Positions 45,462 through 54,326 of a DNA stretch of 64,000 nt are shown in pieces. The DNA is taken from NCBI RefSeq assembly GCF_005160265.1, contig NZ_CP039865.1:4488828-4552827 (forward strand), given 5' to 3'. This DNA comes from Phreatobacter aquaticus. GTDB lineage: Bacteria; Pseudomonadota; Alphaproteobacteria; Rhizobiales; Phreatobacteraceae. Position 1 is the stretch's first letter. Every line of letters begins with the position of its first letter. The position numbers and the translations under genes are program-made. The notes beneath the pieces were generated by a model, which saw only the letters and a program-made list of their open reading frames with translations, was not told where the DNA came from and searched no databases.

Positions 45462-46364
45462 ATGCGGATCGCCGTGACGGGCAAGGATGGGCAGGTTACC
45501 CGGGCTCTGCAGGCCGCGGCAGGCGGTGCAGTTGTCACGGTTGTCGCGCTCGGACGGCCGGAGCTCGACCTCGCACAACCGGACACTATCCTTCCGGCTC
45601 TCGCAGCCGCCGCTCCCGACATCATCGTCAATGCCGCTGCCTGGACAGCCGTCGATCAGGCGGAGGCAGAACCGGCACAGGCCCGCGCTGTGAACCAGAC
45701 GGGCGCCCGTGCAGTCGCCGAGGCCGCCGCGCGCCTTGGCGTTCCCATCATCCAGATCTCGACCGACTATGTCTTCGACGGCGCCAAGCGCAGCCCCTAT
45801 GTCGAGACCGACCCAGTCGGGCCGACCGGTGCCTATGGCGAAACCAAGCTCGCTGGTGAAATGGCTGTCGCCGCGGCCCAGCCCAACCATGCAATCCTGC
45901 GCACAGCGTGGGTTTTCGCGCCCGAAGGCAAGAATTTCGTGCGTGCCATGCTCAATCTCGCGCGCTCACGGCCTGAACTCGGAATCGTGGCCGATCAGCT
46001 TGGCAACCCGACCTACGCCCCCGACATCGCAGCCGGCATCATCGCGGTCGCACGCAATCTGGTGGCGGATAGCCGAGTCGACCTGCGCGGCGTCTTCCAC
46101 ATGACAGCTGGCGGCGAGACGACCTGGGCCGGTTTTGCGGAAGCGATCTTCGCCGGGTCGCGGGCCCGGGGAGGCCCCGCGGCAGGGGTCCGCCCCATCG
46201 CAACGGCCGACTATCCGACACCGGCCCGGCGCCCCGCCAATTCCCGGCTCGATTGCAGCAAGCTGGAGGCGCTCCACCGCGTCCGTCTCCCGTCGTGGCC
46301 CAGCGGGCTGGAGCGCTGTCTTGAGCGCCTTGTCCCCGCTGAATTTTCTCGTGAGGCGCCATGA
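45462..46364 (+). CDS. rfbD: dTDP-4-dehydrorhamnose reductase
   Basis: RfbD/RmlD is the last step of dTDP-L-rhamnose synthesis. The 300-residue protein has the NADPH loop [12 protein letters not shown], an [16 protein letters not shown] segment, STDYVFDG, and a YGETKLAGE motif with Tyr and Lys. [15 protein letters not shown] follows. It lies 3 bases after rfbB and overlaps rfbA by 4 bases (ATGA), so the three are translationally linked. Confidence 0.94.
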   Translation: MRIAVTGKDGQVTRALQAAAGGAVVTVVALGRPELDLAQPDTILPALAAAAPDIIVNAAAWTAVDQAEAEPAQARAVNQTGARAVAEAAARLGVPIIQISTDYVFDGAKRSPYVETDPVGPTGAYGETKLAGEMAVAAAQPNHAILRTAWVFAPEGKNFVRAMLNLARSRPELGIVADQLGNPTYAPDIAAGIIAVARNLVADSRVDLRGVFHMTAGGETTWAGFAEAIFAGSRARGGPAAGVRPIATADYPTPARRPANSRLDCSKLEALHRVRLPSWPSGLERCLERLVPAEFSREAP

Positions 46365-47233
46365 AGGGCATCATTCTCGCCGGTGGCAGCGGCACGCGGC
46401 TGCATCCCATGACGATGGTGACATCGAAGCAGCTCCTGCCTGTCTACGACAAGCCGATGATCTATTATCCGCTTTCGGTGCTGATGCAGGCCGGCATCCG
46501 CGACATCCTGCTGATTTCCACGCCACAGGATTTGCCAAACTTCCGGCGCCTGCTGGGGGACGGCTCGGCCTGGGGCATTTCGCTCACCTATGCGGAACAG
46601 CCTCGCCCCGAAGGCCTGGCACAGGCCTTCATCATCGGCGCAGACTTTATCGCTGGTGGCCCTTCTGCGCTGATCCTCGGCGACAATATCTTCTATGGCG
46701 CGGGCCTGCCGGAGATCCTGCTCCGGGCGAGGGAACAGACATCGGGCGCGACGGTCTTCGGTTATCACGTGACCGACCCGGAACGCTACGGCGTGGCCGA
46801 GTTTGGTCCCGACATGCAGGCCGTCTCCATCGAGGAGAAACCGGCAAAGCCGCGGTCGAACTGGGCGGTGACGGGGCTCTATTTCTACGATGCGTCCGTG
46901 GTCGACATCGCCGCCAATATCAGGCCGTCACACCGCGGCGAGCTTGAGATCACTGACGTCAACCGCACCTATCTGGAACGGGGCGCATTGCGTGTCGAGA
47001 AATTCGGCCGCGGCTTCGCCTGGCTCGACACTGGAACGCCGGATTCGCTCGCCGATGCCACCAATTTCGTCCGGGCCCTGGAAAAGCGGCAGGGAACACG
47101 CATCTGCTGCCCCGAGGAAGTGGCCTACGAAATGGGCTTCATCGACCGCGACCAGCTACAACGGCTGGGTAAAGACCTCGCAAAGAGCAGCTATGGGCAA
47201 TATTTGCTTGCGGTGGCAGATGGGCGTATCTGA
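46361..47233 (+). CDS. rfbA: Glucose-1-phosphate thymidylyltransferase
   Basis: RfbA/RmlA makes dTDP-glucose from glucose-1-phosphate and dTTP. The 290-residue nucleotidyltransferase starts [18 protein letters not shown] with the catalytic GGSGTRL and has [12 protein letters not shown]. It also has [10 protein letters not shown] with the metal-binding Asp and [12 protein letters not shown]. It completes a run of three rhamnose genes. The fourth, rfbC, is at 18270-18824. Confidence 0.96.
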   Translation: MKGIILAGGSGTRLHPMTMVTSKQLLPVYDKPMIYYPLSVLMQAGIRDILLISTPQDLPNFRRLLGDGSAWGISLTYAEQPRPEGLAQAFIIGADFIAGGPSALILGDNIFYGAGLPEILLRAREQTSGATVFGYHVTDPERYGVAEFGPDMQAVSIEEKPAKPRSNWAVTGLYFYDASVVDIAANIRPSHRGELEITDVNRTYLERGALRVEKFGRGFAWLDTGTPDSLADATNFVRALEKRQGTRICCPEEVAYEMGFIDRDQLQRLGKDLAKSSYGQYLLAVADGRI

Positions 47234-47252
47234 GTGATATTACAGATATGAA

Positions 47253-48047
47253 ATGCAGCCAAGAATGAACTACCGGCGTCGCCTTGTTCTTACCTGGCAA
47301 CTCGCACTGCGCGAGATCGAAGCCCGCTATCGCGGATCGATCCTTGGCATGGCGTGGTCACTCATCAACCCTCTACTCACTCTTGCCGTCTTCACCTTCG
47401 TCTTTGGCGTGGTGTTTCAGGCACGCTGGAGCCAGAATCAAGCCTCTACCTTCGATTTCGCCATCATGACTTTCGCGGGTTTGATGGTGTTCAACGTCTT
47501 CGCCGAAGTGGTAGGCAAATCTCCGAGCCTCATCACGAGCCAGCCGAACTTGGTGAAGAAGGTCATTTTTCCGCTTGCGATCCTCCCCCTGATCACACTC
47601 ACAGCAGCACTGTTCCATGCGGCAATTGCCCTTGCGCTGCTGCTCTTACTCCAAGGCATCTTCGGTTCTGGATTGCATCTGAGCGCGCTTGCGCTGCCAA
47701 TCGTGCTCGCTCCGCTGCTTCTGTTCACAGTCGGCGCCAGTTGGTTCCTGTCCGCCCTGGGGGTCTATCTCAGGGATATTGGCCAGATCATCGGGCCACT
47801 CGTCACCATGCTGATGTTCCTCAGTCCCATCTTCTACCCGATTGCCGCCCTGCCGAGCTGGGTCAGGCCGATCGCCATTGCCAATCCGCTGGCCGTCAGC
47901 ATTGAGCAGACACGTGATGCGCTGATCAATGGTCACTTGCCGGATCCCGGCATATGGGCACTGGCCATGGCAACCGGCCTCATATCGGCCGGTCTTGGCT
48001 TCCTGTTCTTCCGCAAGACCCGCAACGGGTTCGCGGATGTCCTCTGA
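47253..48047 (+). CDS. ABC-2 type polysaccharide export permease (Wzm)
   Basis: The 264-residue permease has six membrane helices and the family's opening, RRLVLTWQLALREIEARYRGSILG, with a SWLINP-like WSLINPLLTLAVFTF. FLSPIFYPIAALP sits at the last periplasmic loop. Wzm exports an undecaprenyl-linked glycan through the inner membrane with Wzt. It overlaps the first wzt gene by 11 bases. It is the only such permease in the window although two Wzt ATPases are present. Confidence 0.92.
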   Translation: MQPRMNYRRRLVLTWQLALREIEARYRGSILGMAWSLINPLLTLAVFTFVFGVVFQARWSQNQASTFDFAIMTFAGLMVFNVFAEVVGKSPSLITSQPNLVKKVIFPLAILPLITLTAALFHAAIALALLLLLQGIFGSGLHLSALALPIVLAPLLLFTVGASWFLSALGVYLRDIGQIIGPLVTMLMFLSPIFYPIAALPSWVRPIAIANPLAVSIEQTRDALINGHLPDPGIWALAMATGLISAGLGFLFFRKTRNGFADVL

Positions 48048-49422
48048 TCTCGCCATCATCGCGCACGACATCTCCAAGGCGTTCCGTATCTACGCTCGGC
48101 CCGAAGACCGCTTGATGGAGCTCGCCAGCATCGGGCGCATCAAGCGGCATCGCGAGTTTCAGGCGCTGCGCGGCGTCAACCTAGAGGTCCGCCGCGGCGA
48201 GACCGTCGGCATCATCGGTCGCAATGGCTGCGGAAAGTCGACGCTCCTGCAGATCATCTGTGGCATTCTTCCGCCGACGTCTGGGGAAATCAAAACCAAT
48301 GGCAGGATTGCGGCTCTCCTCGAACTCGGCGCCGGCTTCAACGGCGAGTTCACGGGCCGCGAGAATGTGTATCTCAATGGCGGGATTCTCGGGCTGACTC
48401 GCGCGGAGATGGACAGCCGTCTCGAGGCGATCTTCTGCTTCGCGGACATTGGTGATTTCATCGACAGACCCGTGAAGACCTATTCAAGTGGCATGTTCGT
48501 CCGGCTGGCATTTGCAACCGCTATCAATGTCGACCCGGACATTCTCGTGGTCGATGAGGCGCTTTCCGTCGGAGACGAAGCCTTCCAGCGAAAGTGTTTC
48601 GCGCGCATCGAACAGATCAAGCAGCGCGGCAGCACGATCCTTTTCGTGTCCCATGGCGCGCAGACAATCGTGCAGTTATGCGACCGGGCGATCCTCCTCG
48701 ACGGCGGGGAGATGCTGATCGATGGCGCGCCGAAAGCTGTGGTGCACCATTATCAGCGCCTCGCCCATGCAAGCCCGGATGGTGCAGCGGAAATCCGGCG
48801 GCGCATCCTGACAGCGGAAGCGGAGTCGCCCGGCCAGGAACTCGCCGGCCAGGGGCCTGTCAGCCCAACCGTGATCTCGACTGACACTGCGATCGCGCCC
48901 AGGCCGCTCTCCTCTGACACCACAGATCCGGCCGAGCATTTCGATCCCGACACCGTGTCGCAATCGGCCAGCCGCCATGAGAAGTGCGGGGCGGCCATCG
49001 GTCGGACGCGCCTTTTGACGCTGAGTGGTAACGAAGTGAACGTCATCAGGCGCGGCCGGCGCTTTCGCTTTGAGTACGAGGTCGACTTTGACCGCAATGC
49101 CGATCAGGTCGGTTTCGGGCTCGGCTTGACGACGCTGGCCGGCCTCCAGCTTGCGGGCTGGGCCGCCAGGGCAAACCGTGTCGCCTCGATTGCGAGAGCC
49201 ACCCGCTACATTGCATCGTTCGAGTTCCAGTGCAGCCTGATGCCTGGGACGTATTTCTTCACCTGCCACGTTCGTGGCACGGTGGCCGGTGAGGAGCAGA
49301 CCATGGATCGCATTGCCGACGCATTCATGTTTCGCGTCTCGGACGATGGCGATCGGAACGCGACGGGGTTGGTCGAGATCGGCATCATTGCCAGTGCAAG
49401 CCAGACTGACGGCGGAGTCTGA
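48037..49422 (+). CDS. ABC polysaccharide export ATPase with C-terminal glycan-binding domain (Wzt, copy 1)
   Basis: The 461-residue protein has an ATPase of about 245 residues with Walker A GRNGCGKST, TYSSGMFVRLAFA as ABC signature, and ILVVDEALSVGD as Walker B. A linker and a C-terminal beta-sandwich (about residues 300-450) follow. The sandwich resembles the Wzt_C domain, which reads the non-reducing end or cap of the glycan before export. The start at 48037 has the ATG inside the permease frame. The ATPase core is about three-quarters identical by eye to copy 2 at 51614-52927, while the C-terminal domains differ. Confidence 0.92.
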   Translation: MSSDLAIIAHDISKAFRIYARPEDRLMELASIGRIKRHREFQALRGVNLEVRRGETVGIIGRNGCGKSTLLQIICGILPPTSGEIKTNGRIAALLELGAGFNGEFTGRENVYLNGGILGLTRAEMDSRLEAIFCFADIGDFIDRPVKTYSSGMFVRLAFATAINVDPDILVVDEALSVGDEAFQRKCFARIEQIKQRGSTILFVSHGAQTIVQLCDRAILLDGGEMLIDGAPKAVVHHYQRLAHASPDGAAEIRRRILTAEAESPGQELAGQGPVSPTVISTDTAIAPRPLSSDTTDPAEHFDPDTVSQSASRHEKCGAAIGRTRLLTLSGNEVNVIRRGRRFRFEYEVDFDRNADQVGFGLGLTTLAGLQLAGWAARANRVASIARATRYIASFEFQCSLMPGTYFFTCHVRGTVAGEEQTMDRIADAFMFRVSDDGDRNATGLVEIGIIASASQTDGGV

Positions 49423-49423
49423 C

Positions 49424-50347
49424 ATGCTGGCCGCCGCTCGCGATCAATCGGATATCGCCTTCGAGCATCGCTGGCCCGCCCTCTTCAATCTCGGTGACTA
49501 TCTTTGTAGTCCACGGCACTATTTCAAGTTTGAGCCCTGGCGAGACGAGGGCGGCCAACCGCGGCGCGTGACCATCGTTGGCGGCGGTGCCTTTAATCAG
49601 CTTGGCCAGGAGGCTGGCTCAACGGGTGCCGGCCGCGTTCATATCGCCTGGGGTATCGGACGCAGTGTTGCCTATGGAAATACTGATGTCGCGGATTTGG
49701 GAGCCGCCCGCGCATTCCATTCAGAGTTTTCGACGCGCGACCCCGATCTTGCCGCACAGGGCGCTTCGCTTGTGCCCTGTGTCAGTGTGATGCACGAGCT
49801 CGTCGATCTCCCCGTGGGCGATGAAACAGGGCTATTCTTGAACGGCGACCGGGCTGTCGGCGACAGCCGCGAGCTGCGGACCATCGCCGCGGGGAAGGAC
49901 CTCGTTTTCGGAACCAATGCCATGGCGGAACATGATTTCATGGCTCAATTGGCGCGGACGAACCGGCTGATAACAAACTCATATCACGTCGCATATTGGG
50001 GGCTCCTCTCGGGCCGAGCGGTGGCGCTGATCGGCTATTCCTCCAAATTTGACAGTCTGCTGACCCTGCTTGGCCTGACCACCAAGCCGCTCTGCTATGC
50101 TCGCGGCGAGATTGAGGATTTGAAGCGGGCGGTAGCCAAGAGCTTCGATCAGGCAGCTTTCGTCCGTCTGCCCGATCATCTGACACTGAAAGAGGACTTT
50201 CGGCAGTTGAACCGTGCATTTGCCAGGCGCCTGGTCGAGCGAGGGCTCGTCGCTGCCGCGGAGCCGTGTTCAAGTGCAGAGACCCTGCAGCAACGGATGG
50301 TTATGCTGCACGAACGCTACAAGACCGTCCTACAAGCTCCGATCTGA
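49424..50347 (+). CDS. Polysaccharide pyruvyltransferase-like protein
   Basis: The 307-residue protein has the PS_pyruv_trans outline: an N-terminal FNLGDYL segment, VTIVGGGAFNQLG, HIAWGIGRS and a C-terminal LITNSYHVAYWGLLSGRAVALIGYSSK. That last stretch is the family's conserved His-containing loop with SYH in place of the usual SRLH. It would add a pyruvate ketal to a sugar, giving a negative charge on the glycan. The call is moderately sure because other conserved points are weak. A GGAG ribosome-binding site precedes the start 2 bases after the wzt stop. Confidence 0.65.
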   Translation: MLAAARDQSDIAFEHRWPALFNLGDYLCSPRHYFKFEPWRDEGGQPRRVTIVGGGAFNQLGQEAGSTGAGRVHIAWGIGRSVAYGNTDVADLGAARAFHSEFSTRDPDLAAQGASLVPCVSVMHELVDLPVGDETGLFLNGDRAVGDSRELRTIAAGKDLVFGTNAMAEHDFMAQLARTNRLITNSYHVAYWGLLSGRAVALIGYSSKFDSLLTLLGLTTKPLCYARGEIEDLKRAVAKSFDQAAFVRLPDHLTLKEDFRQLNRAFARRLVERGLVAAAEPCSSAETLQQRMVMLHERYKTVLQAPI

Positions 50348-50350
50348 GCC

Positions 50351-51373
50351 ATGGGCAGGATCGTGTTCACGGGCATTGCCTCCCGATCGATCGCGAACTG
50401 GGTGCCGGCCTTGCATGAGCTGCGCTCTCGCGGCCACGACGTCCGCTCATTGCTGTTTCCCCATATCCCCGACCCGGATAGCCAGCACCTCACGGATCTG
50501 GGCTTCGAGGAGCTCGGCACCTTCCCGATTGCCGAGCACCTCAGTCGACTGCCGCCTCAGGAAGCTACAGCCCTGGCCATGTCCGCGCTTGCGTTGGTCA
50601 GAAAATCACGGCCGGACGTCCTGTTGCTCACGACCTGCCACGCAGGGCCTGAACTCGTTCTGGCCGGTGTCCTGGCGACCGAGCCCGGTCGTCCTGTTGT
50701 GATCGGCTGCCAGCACGGCTTTGTCCAGAACTGGGATGTGTACTGGGCGCAATTCCCGTTCGACCGCTTCCTTGTGTTCGGTCAAAGATTTCAGCAGGTA
50801 GCCCCTCCGCATCTGGCATCTCGCATTTCGGTCGGCGGCCTCCCAAAGCTCGACTGCATCAAGCCGATGCCACGGGACGATTTCGAACGCGATCAGCGGC
50901 CCATGCTCTTCGCGGCACAGATGATCCCGTCGGATCGGCTCAAGAGCCTGCTGATCAGCCTACCCTTGTTGACAGGGAGGCCGGTGCACATCCGCCCGCA
51001 TCCGGAGCATCGAACAGCCTTCGCCGGTTTGCCTGAAGATCTGCGTGTTGTTGATTGCGAAGAGGCGATCGAGAGCCAGATGGACCGGTACTCGCTCCTC
51101 CTGACCACCGGCTCCACGACCGTGCTCGAAGCCATGGCAGCTGGCATGCCGGTTGTCGTGTTGCCGGAGCAACGAGGTGAGCATTACGCCGATGCCGGCA
51201 TCGTGGCCTCGTCGATGACAGGCTCCGATATTCTGGTCTTGGCGCGCGCGCAACAGACACGCGATGGACGTGTGCGGCGCGAGCAGTTCCTGGCGACAGC
51301 GACGGGTTCGGCGGTTGCGGGCCGCACCGAGATAGCGGCCGAGGCGATTGAGGCGCCCATGCGATCGGCCTGA
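50351..51373 (+). CDS. GT-B fold glycosyl/glycerophosphotransferase-like protein
   Basis: The 340-residue protein has a GT-B look: a short N-terminal domain (IVFTGIASRSIANWVPAL), a QHGFVQNWDVYWAQFPFDRFLVFG segment, IRPHPEHR, and LLLTTGSTTVLEAMAAGMPVVVLP. This Ser/Thr-Gly-Ser-Thr-T-V-L-E-A loop is typical of CDP-glycerol transferase-like and UDP-GlcNAc 2-epimerase-like proteins. It probably adds a sugar or polyol phosphate to the glycan, but the donor is unknown. It lies 3 bases after the previous gene in the same operon. Confidence 0.68.
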   Translation: MGRIVFTGIASRSIANWVPALHELRSRGHDVRSLLFPHIPDPDSQHLTDLGFEELGTFPIAEHLSRLPPQEATALAMSALALVRKSRPDVLLLTTCHAGPELVLAGVLATEPGRPVVIGCQHGFVQNWDVYWAQFPFDRFLVFGQRFQQVAPPHLASRISVGGLPKLDCIKPMPRDDFERDQRPMLFAAQMIPSDRLKSLLISLPLLTGRPVHIRPHPEHRTAFAGLPEDLRVVDCEEAIESQMDRYSLLLTTGSTTVLEAMAAGMPVVVLPEQRGEHYADAGIVASSMTGSDILVLARAQQTRDGRVRREQFLATATGSAVAGRTEIAAEAIEAPMRSA

Positions 51374-51613
51374 TCGGCTCTCGCTTGCAAGGCGGAGGAA
51401 CTGCAGGGCATCGACGCCGGAAAGCAAGGGCATGAACTGGCTCTCGCGCGCTCCCGCACCCTCCGACATCGCTGCCGAGAACACGTCGAGATGCTAGCAC
51501 GATTCTGGAATGGTGGTGGCCCCCCCTCGGGTGACGGGCTATAACTGCGAGCGTCCCTGAATCGCGGGGGCCGAACCTCATCGTTTTTCACCGGCCCCGC
51601 GGGAGCTTTGTTA
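51374..51613. promoter_or_regulatory. Leader region with a hairpin at the ribosome-binding site of wzt copy 2
   Basis: No gene is supported in these 240 bases. A near-perfect 10-bp stem, CGCGGGGGCCG (51563-51573) with CGGCCCCGCG (51592-51601), encloses an 18-base loop and ends exactly at the GGGAGC ribosome-binding site (51601-51606) of the next gene. Pairing could limit ribosome access. Upstream I see no strong promoter pair. Confidence 0.4.
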
Positions 51614-52927
51614 ATGTCCTCCGACGTCGCCATTCGGGTCGAGGGCCTGACCAAAAGCTTCCGCCTCTTCGAGCGCCCAGAGCACCGGCTACTCGAACTC
51701 ATGAGCTTCGGCCGCGTGCAGCGGCACCGCACTTTCACCGCGCTGAAGGACGTGTCGCTGGAAATCCGCCGCGGCGAGACGGTCGGAATTGTCGGCCGCA
51801 ACGGCTGCGGGAAATCGACTCTGCTGCAGGTTATCTGCGGCATCCTTCAACCGACCGCGGGCACGGTCACGACCCATGGCCGCATCGCCGCCCTGCTCGA
51901 ACTCGGCGCCGGATTCGACGGCAATTTCACTGGCCGCGAGAATGTCTACCTGAATGGTGCGATCCATGGCTGCACCCGCGCCGAGATGGACGAGCGTTTC
52001 GAGGCCATCGCGGCCTTTGCCGATATCGGCGAGTTCCTCGACCGGCCGGTGAAGACCTATTCCAGCGGCATGTTCGTGCGCCTCGCCTTCGCCACCGCGG
52101 TCAACGTCGATCCAGACATCCTCGTGGTGGACGAGGCACTGGCGGTCGGCGACGAGGCATTCCAGCGCAAGTGCTTCGCGCGCATCGAGCAGATCAAGGA
52201 GCGCGGTGCGACGGTCCTGTTCGTCAGCCATGCGGCGCAAACAATCATCCAGCTTTGCGACCGCGCGGTGCTAATGGCCGGCGGCGAGAAGCTGATGGAG
52301 GGGACGCCAAAGGCTGTAGTCACAACATATCAACAGCTGAACGCCGCGAGGCCAGACCAAGCCGCACACCTCAGGTCCGGCCTGACCAGAGCGCAAGTCA
52401 AGCCAAAGCACCAAGGCCAAGAAACAGAAGGGGCGACCGAAACCGGGGATCATTTCGATCCAACTATCGAATCCCAGAGCCGCACTGTTACCGCATCGTC
52501 AGGGGTGCAGATAACGGACGTACAGCTGCAGACGCTTGACGGCAGGCAAGTCAATCGGCTCGTCGCGGGACGGCGTTATCTCGTCACCTTCACGGCGCAG
52601 TTCACGATAGATTCAGATGACGTCGGAATCGCAATGTCAATAAGAACACCCAATGGTACCGCGATTGCAGGCGTAAGCACTCAGAAGTCGGCTGTGATCC
52701 GAATTAGCATCAAAGCAGCCGACTACAATATTTTTAATATTGAGTTCGATGCCAGACTAGCGCCCGGTTCATATTTCATAAATGTTACCGTCAACAGCGC
52801 GTCTTTGGGAACGATGGGTAGAATCACCGATGCATTGATGTTCATCATAAATCATGAAGAGGACGACATGCTTATTGCACCAGCGGATTTACATTTTCGT
52901 CTAAATAACGAAAGGGCAAACCGGTGA
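51614..52927 (+). CDS. ABC polysaccharide export ATPase with divergent C-terminal domain (Wzt, copy 2)
   Basis: The 437-residue protein repeats the layout of copy 1: GRNGCGKST, TYSSGMFVRLAFA and DILVVDEALAVGDE in the N-terminal ATPase. A different C-terminal domain (about residues 285-425) still shows SQS, an R-R-Y-L-V-T-F pattern, and GRITDALMFI, so it is a diverged Wzt_C sandwich. The ATPase part has the GC content of its neighbours, but from about 52320 onward the gene turns AT-rich, like the next gene. GGGAGC lies 7 bases before the ATG. No second permease is present, so it may share Wzm at 47253. Confidence 0.92.
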   Translation: MSSDVAIRVEGLTKSFRLFERPEHRLLELMSFGRVQRHRTFTALKDVSLEIRRGETVGIVGRNGCGKSTLLQVICGILQPTAGTVTTHGRIAALLELGAGFDGNFTGRENVYLNGAIHGCTRAEMDERFEAIAAFADIGEFLDRPVKTYSSGMFVRLAFATAVNVDPDILVVDEALAVGDEAFQRKCFARIEQIKERGATVLFVSHAAQTIIQLCDRAVLMAGGEKLMEGTPKAVVTTYQQLNAARPDQAAHLRSGLTRAQVKPKHQGQETEGATETGDHFDPTIESQSRTVTASSGVQITDVQLQTLDGRQVNRLVAGRRYLVTFTAQFTIDSDDVGIAMSIRTPNGTAIAGVSTQKSAVIRISIKAADYNIFNIEFDARLAPGSYFINVTVNSASLGTMGRITDALMFIINHEEDDMLIAPADLHFRLNNERANR

Positions 52928-53631
52928 TCACCCTACATATTGGCACCCACAAGACTGGCTCAAAATCGATCCAATCGTATATACACGAAAACTCTATATA
53001 TATGAGAGCCAATGGAATTGCTTTCTATGAGGGCACTCACATAAATCCATCAAACCATACTGAATTACACCTATGCTGCCTACGATCAGAACGAGACTCT
53101 TTTGCAAAATATAATTGGCCCAATAGAAATTTTGGCCAAGCTTTCCAAGCCCACAATATAGAGAGGATACGAGATTTTATCTCGAATTCCCCTTATGAAA
53201 ATTTTATATTCTCAAACGAAGACCTTTCATGGCTACGCTTTGATGATGAACTCGAGGCGCTGGTTAAAATATTCTCAAATCTTAATCAACCTATAAGAAT
53301 TATCGTTTTTACAAGAAAAAAAGACGATTTTTTGCGTTCATACAGGAGTCAAATACTCAAGAAACCGGGTCGAAAACCAAATGATAAACCGCTGTCCGTC
53401 CTAAATTGTGAGTACAACTCATGGGTCGCCGATCACGCTTCAATGATTGAACTCTACAATAGGCACTTTGGTCAAGAAAACGTCGATCTAGTCAGTTACG
53501 ATGAAGAGATGACGATTCACGGAAACATTGTATACTCATTCTGGGACCGCGTGTGCAGCAATATCCCGCTGCCGGTCAGTCCTGACACATACTTCCGAAA
53601 TGTAACACATGATATTAAATCCACTTTGTAG
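52924..53631 (+). CDS. Sulfotransferase-like protein
   Basis: The 235-residue protein has a phosphosulfate-type loop at its N-terminus (HIGTHKTGSKSIQSYI, residues 5-20) and IIVFTRKKDDFLRSYRSQ near the middle. That matches the 3'-phosphate-binding Arg/Ser region of PAPS-dependent sulfotransferases. It is short for the family, about 235 residues, but both key regions are present. Composition is strikingly AT-rich (about 38 percent GC at 52981-53040, by count) unlike its neighbours, a sign of recent transfer. It overlaps wzt copy 2 by 4 bases and the convergent next gene by 17 bases. Confidence 0.75.
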   Translation: MITLHIGTHKTGSKSIQSYIHENSIYMRANGIAFYEGTHINPSNHTELHLCCLRSERDSFAKYNWPNRNFGQAFQAHNIERIRDFISNSPYENFIFSNEDLSWLRFDDELEALVKIFSNLNQPIRIIVFTRKKDDFLRSYRSQILKKPGRKPNDKPLSVLNCEYNSWVADHASMIELYNRHFGQENVDLVSYDEEMTIHGNIVYSFWDRVCSNIPLPVSPDTYFRNVTHDIKSTL

Positions 53632-54313
53632 CGCCATCAATATGAGCTGCCGCAAATCGTTTGAGAACAGTTTCATTCAACGTAAGCCGTCGAAAAATTT
53701 CCATAACGATTGGCCCAGCTAACGCACTACCTATACACTGTCGCTCCAGGCGTTTCGAAAAATTACTGATCATATCGCCCCAGCCAATCGAGAAACTGGT
53801 GAGGCCGTCGAATAGTGGGACGGGATTCGCTAACGAAACAGCGGCGGCTCCAGGTTGAGCGTCGACACTTCGCCGAATGAGACGCTCGGTTTCGTAGAGC
53901 TTTGTCATAACCACCAAACTGACTCCTGAAATCGCCAGCGCTTTCTCAGCATCGTCACGGCCATAATCAACTAAGGTATCAAGGCATGAAACGAGCCAGC
54001 GCAACGATAGTTCTCGGAGCAACGTTTGCCTGTGCGCACCCCAGATAAAGCGGAACCTAGCAAGACTATTTTCCAAGTCACAGCAGCGCCGAATCCGAAC
54101 GATAGTCGCCGCGACCAAAAAACATACTCGGCGGTCGCCGACGAATTCGTGGGCCAAGCTAATAAGGTGGGCACCAATATCTGCCCGTCGTCCAATAAAA
54201 CTCTCTTTCGGAACCTCACCGGAGAAAGGTAACAGCCATTCCGAATCGTCGAGTTCAAGCATCTCATCGAGAAACCGTGAGGGATTCTCGACGAGGCGGC
54301 TCAGGTCATTCAA
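53615..54313 (-). CDS. Helical cytoplasmic protein, hypothetical, coupled to the M10 protease gene
   Basis: The 232-residue protein is mainly alpha-helical with no signal peptide or membrane segment. Segments such as ARFRFIWGAHRQTLLRELSLRWLVS and SLVVMTKLYETERLIRRSV are typical helices. I recognise no family. It starts 13 bases downstream of the M10 protease stop on the same strand, so it is likely co-transcribed and may serve that protease. GC content is lower than the local average. It overlaps the end of the sulfotransferase-like gene by 17 bases. Confidence 0.6.
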   Translation of the reverse strand: MNDLSRLVENPSRFLDEMLELDDSEWLLPFSGEVPKESFIGRRADIGAHLISLAHEFVGDRRVCFLVAATIVRIRRCCDLENSLARFRFIWGAHRQTLLRELSLRWLVSCLDTLVDYGRDDAEKALAISGVSLVVMTKLYETERLIRRSVDAQPGAAAVSLANPVPLFDGLTSFSIGWGDMISNFSKRLERQCIGSALAGPIVMEIFRRLTLNETVLKRFAAAHIDGATKWI

Positions 54314-54326
54314 ATTCTTCTGCCCC

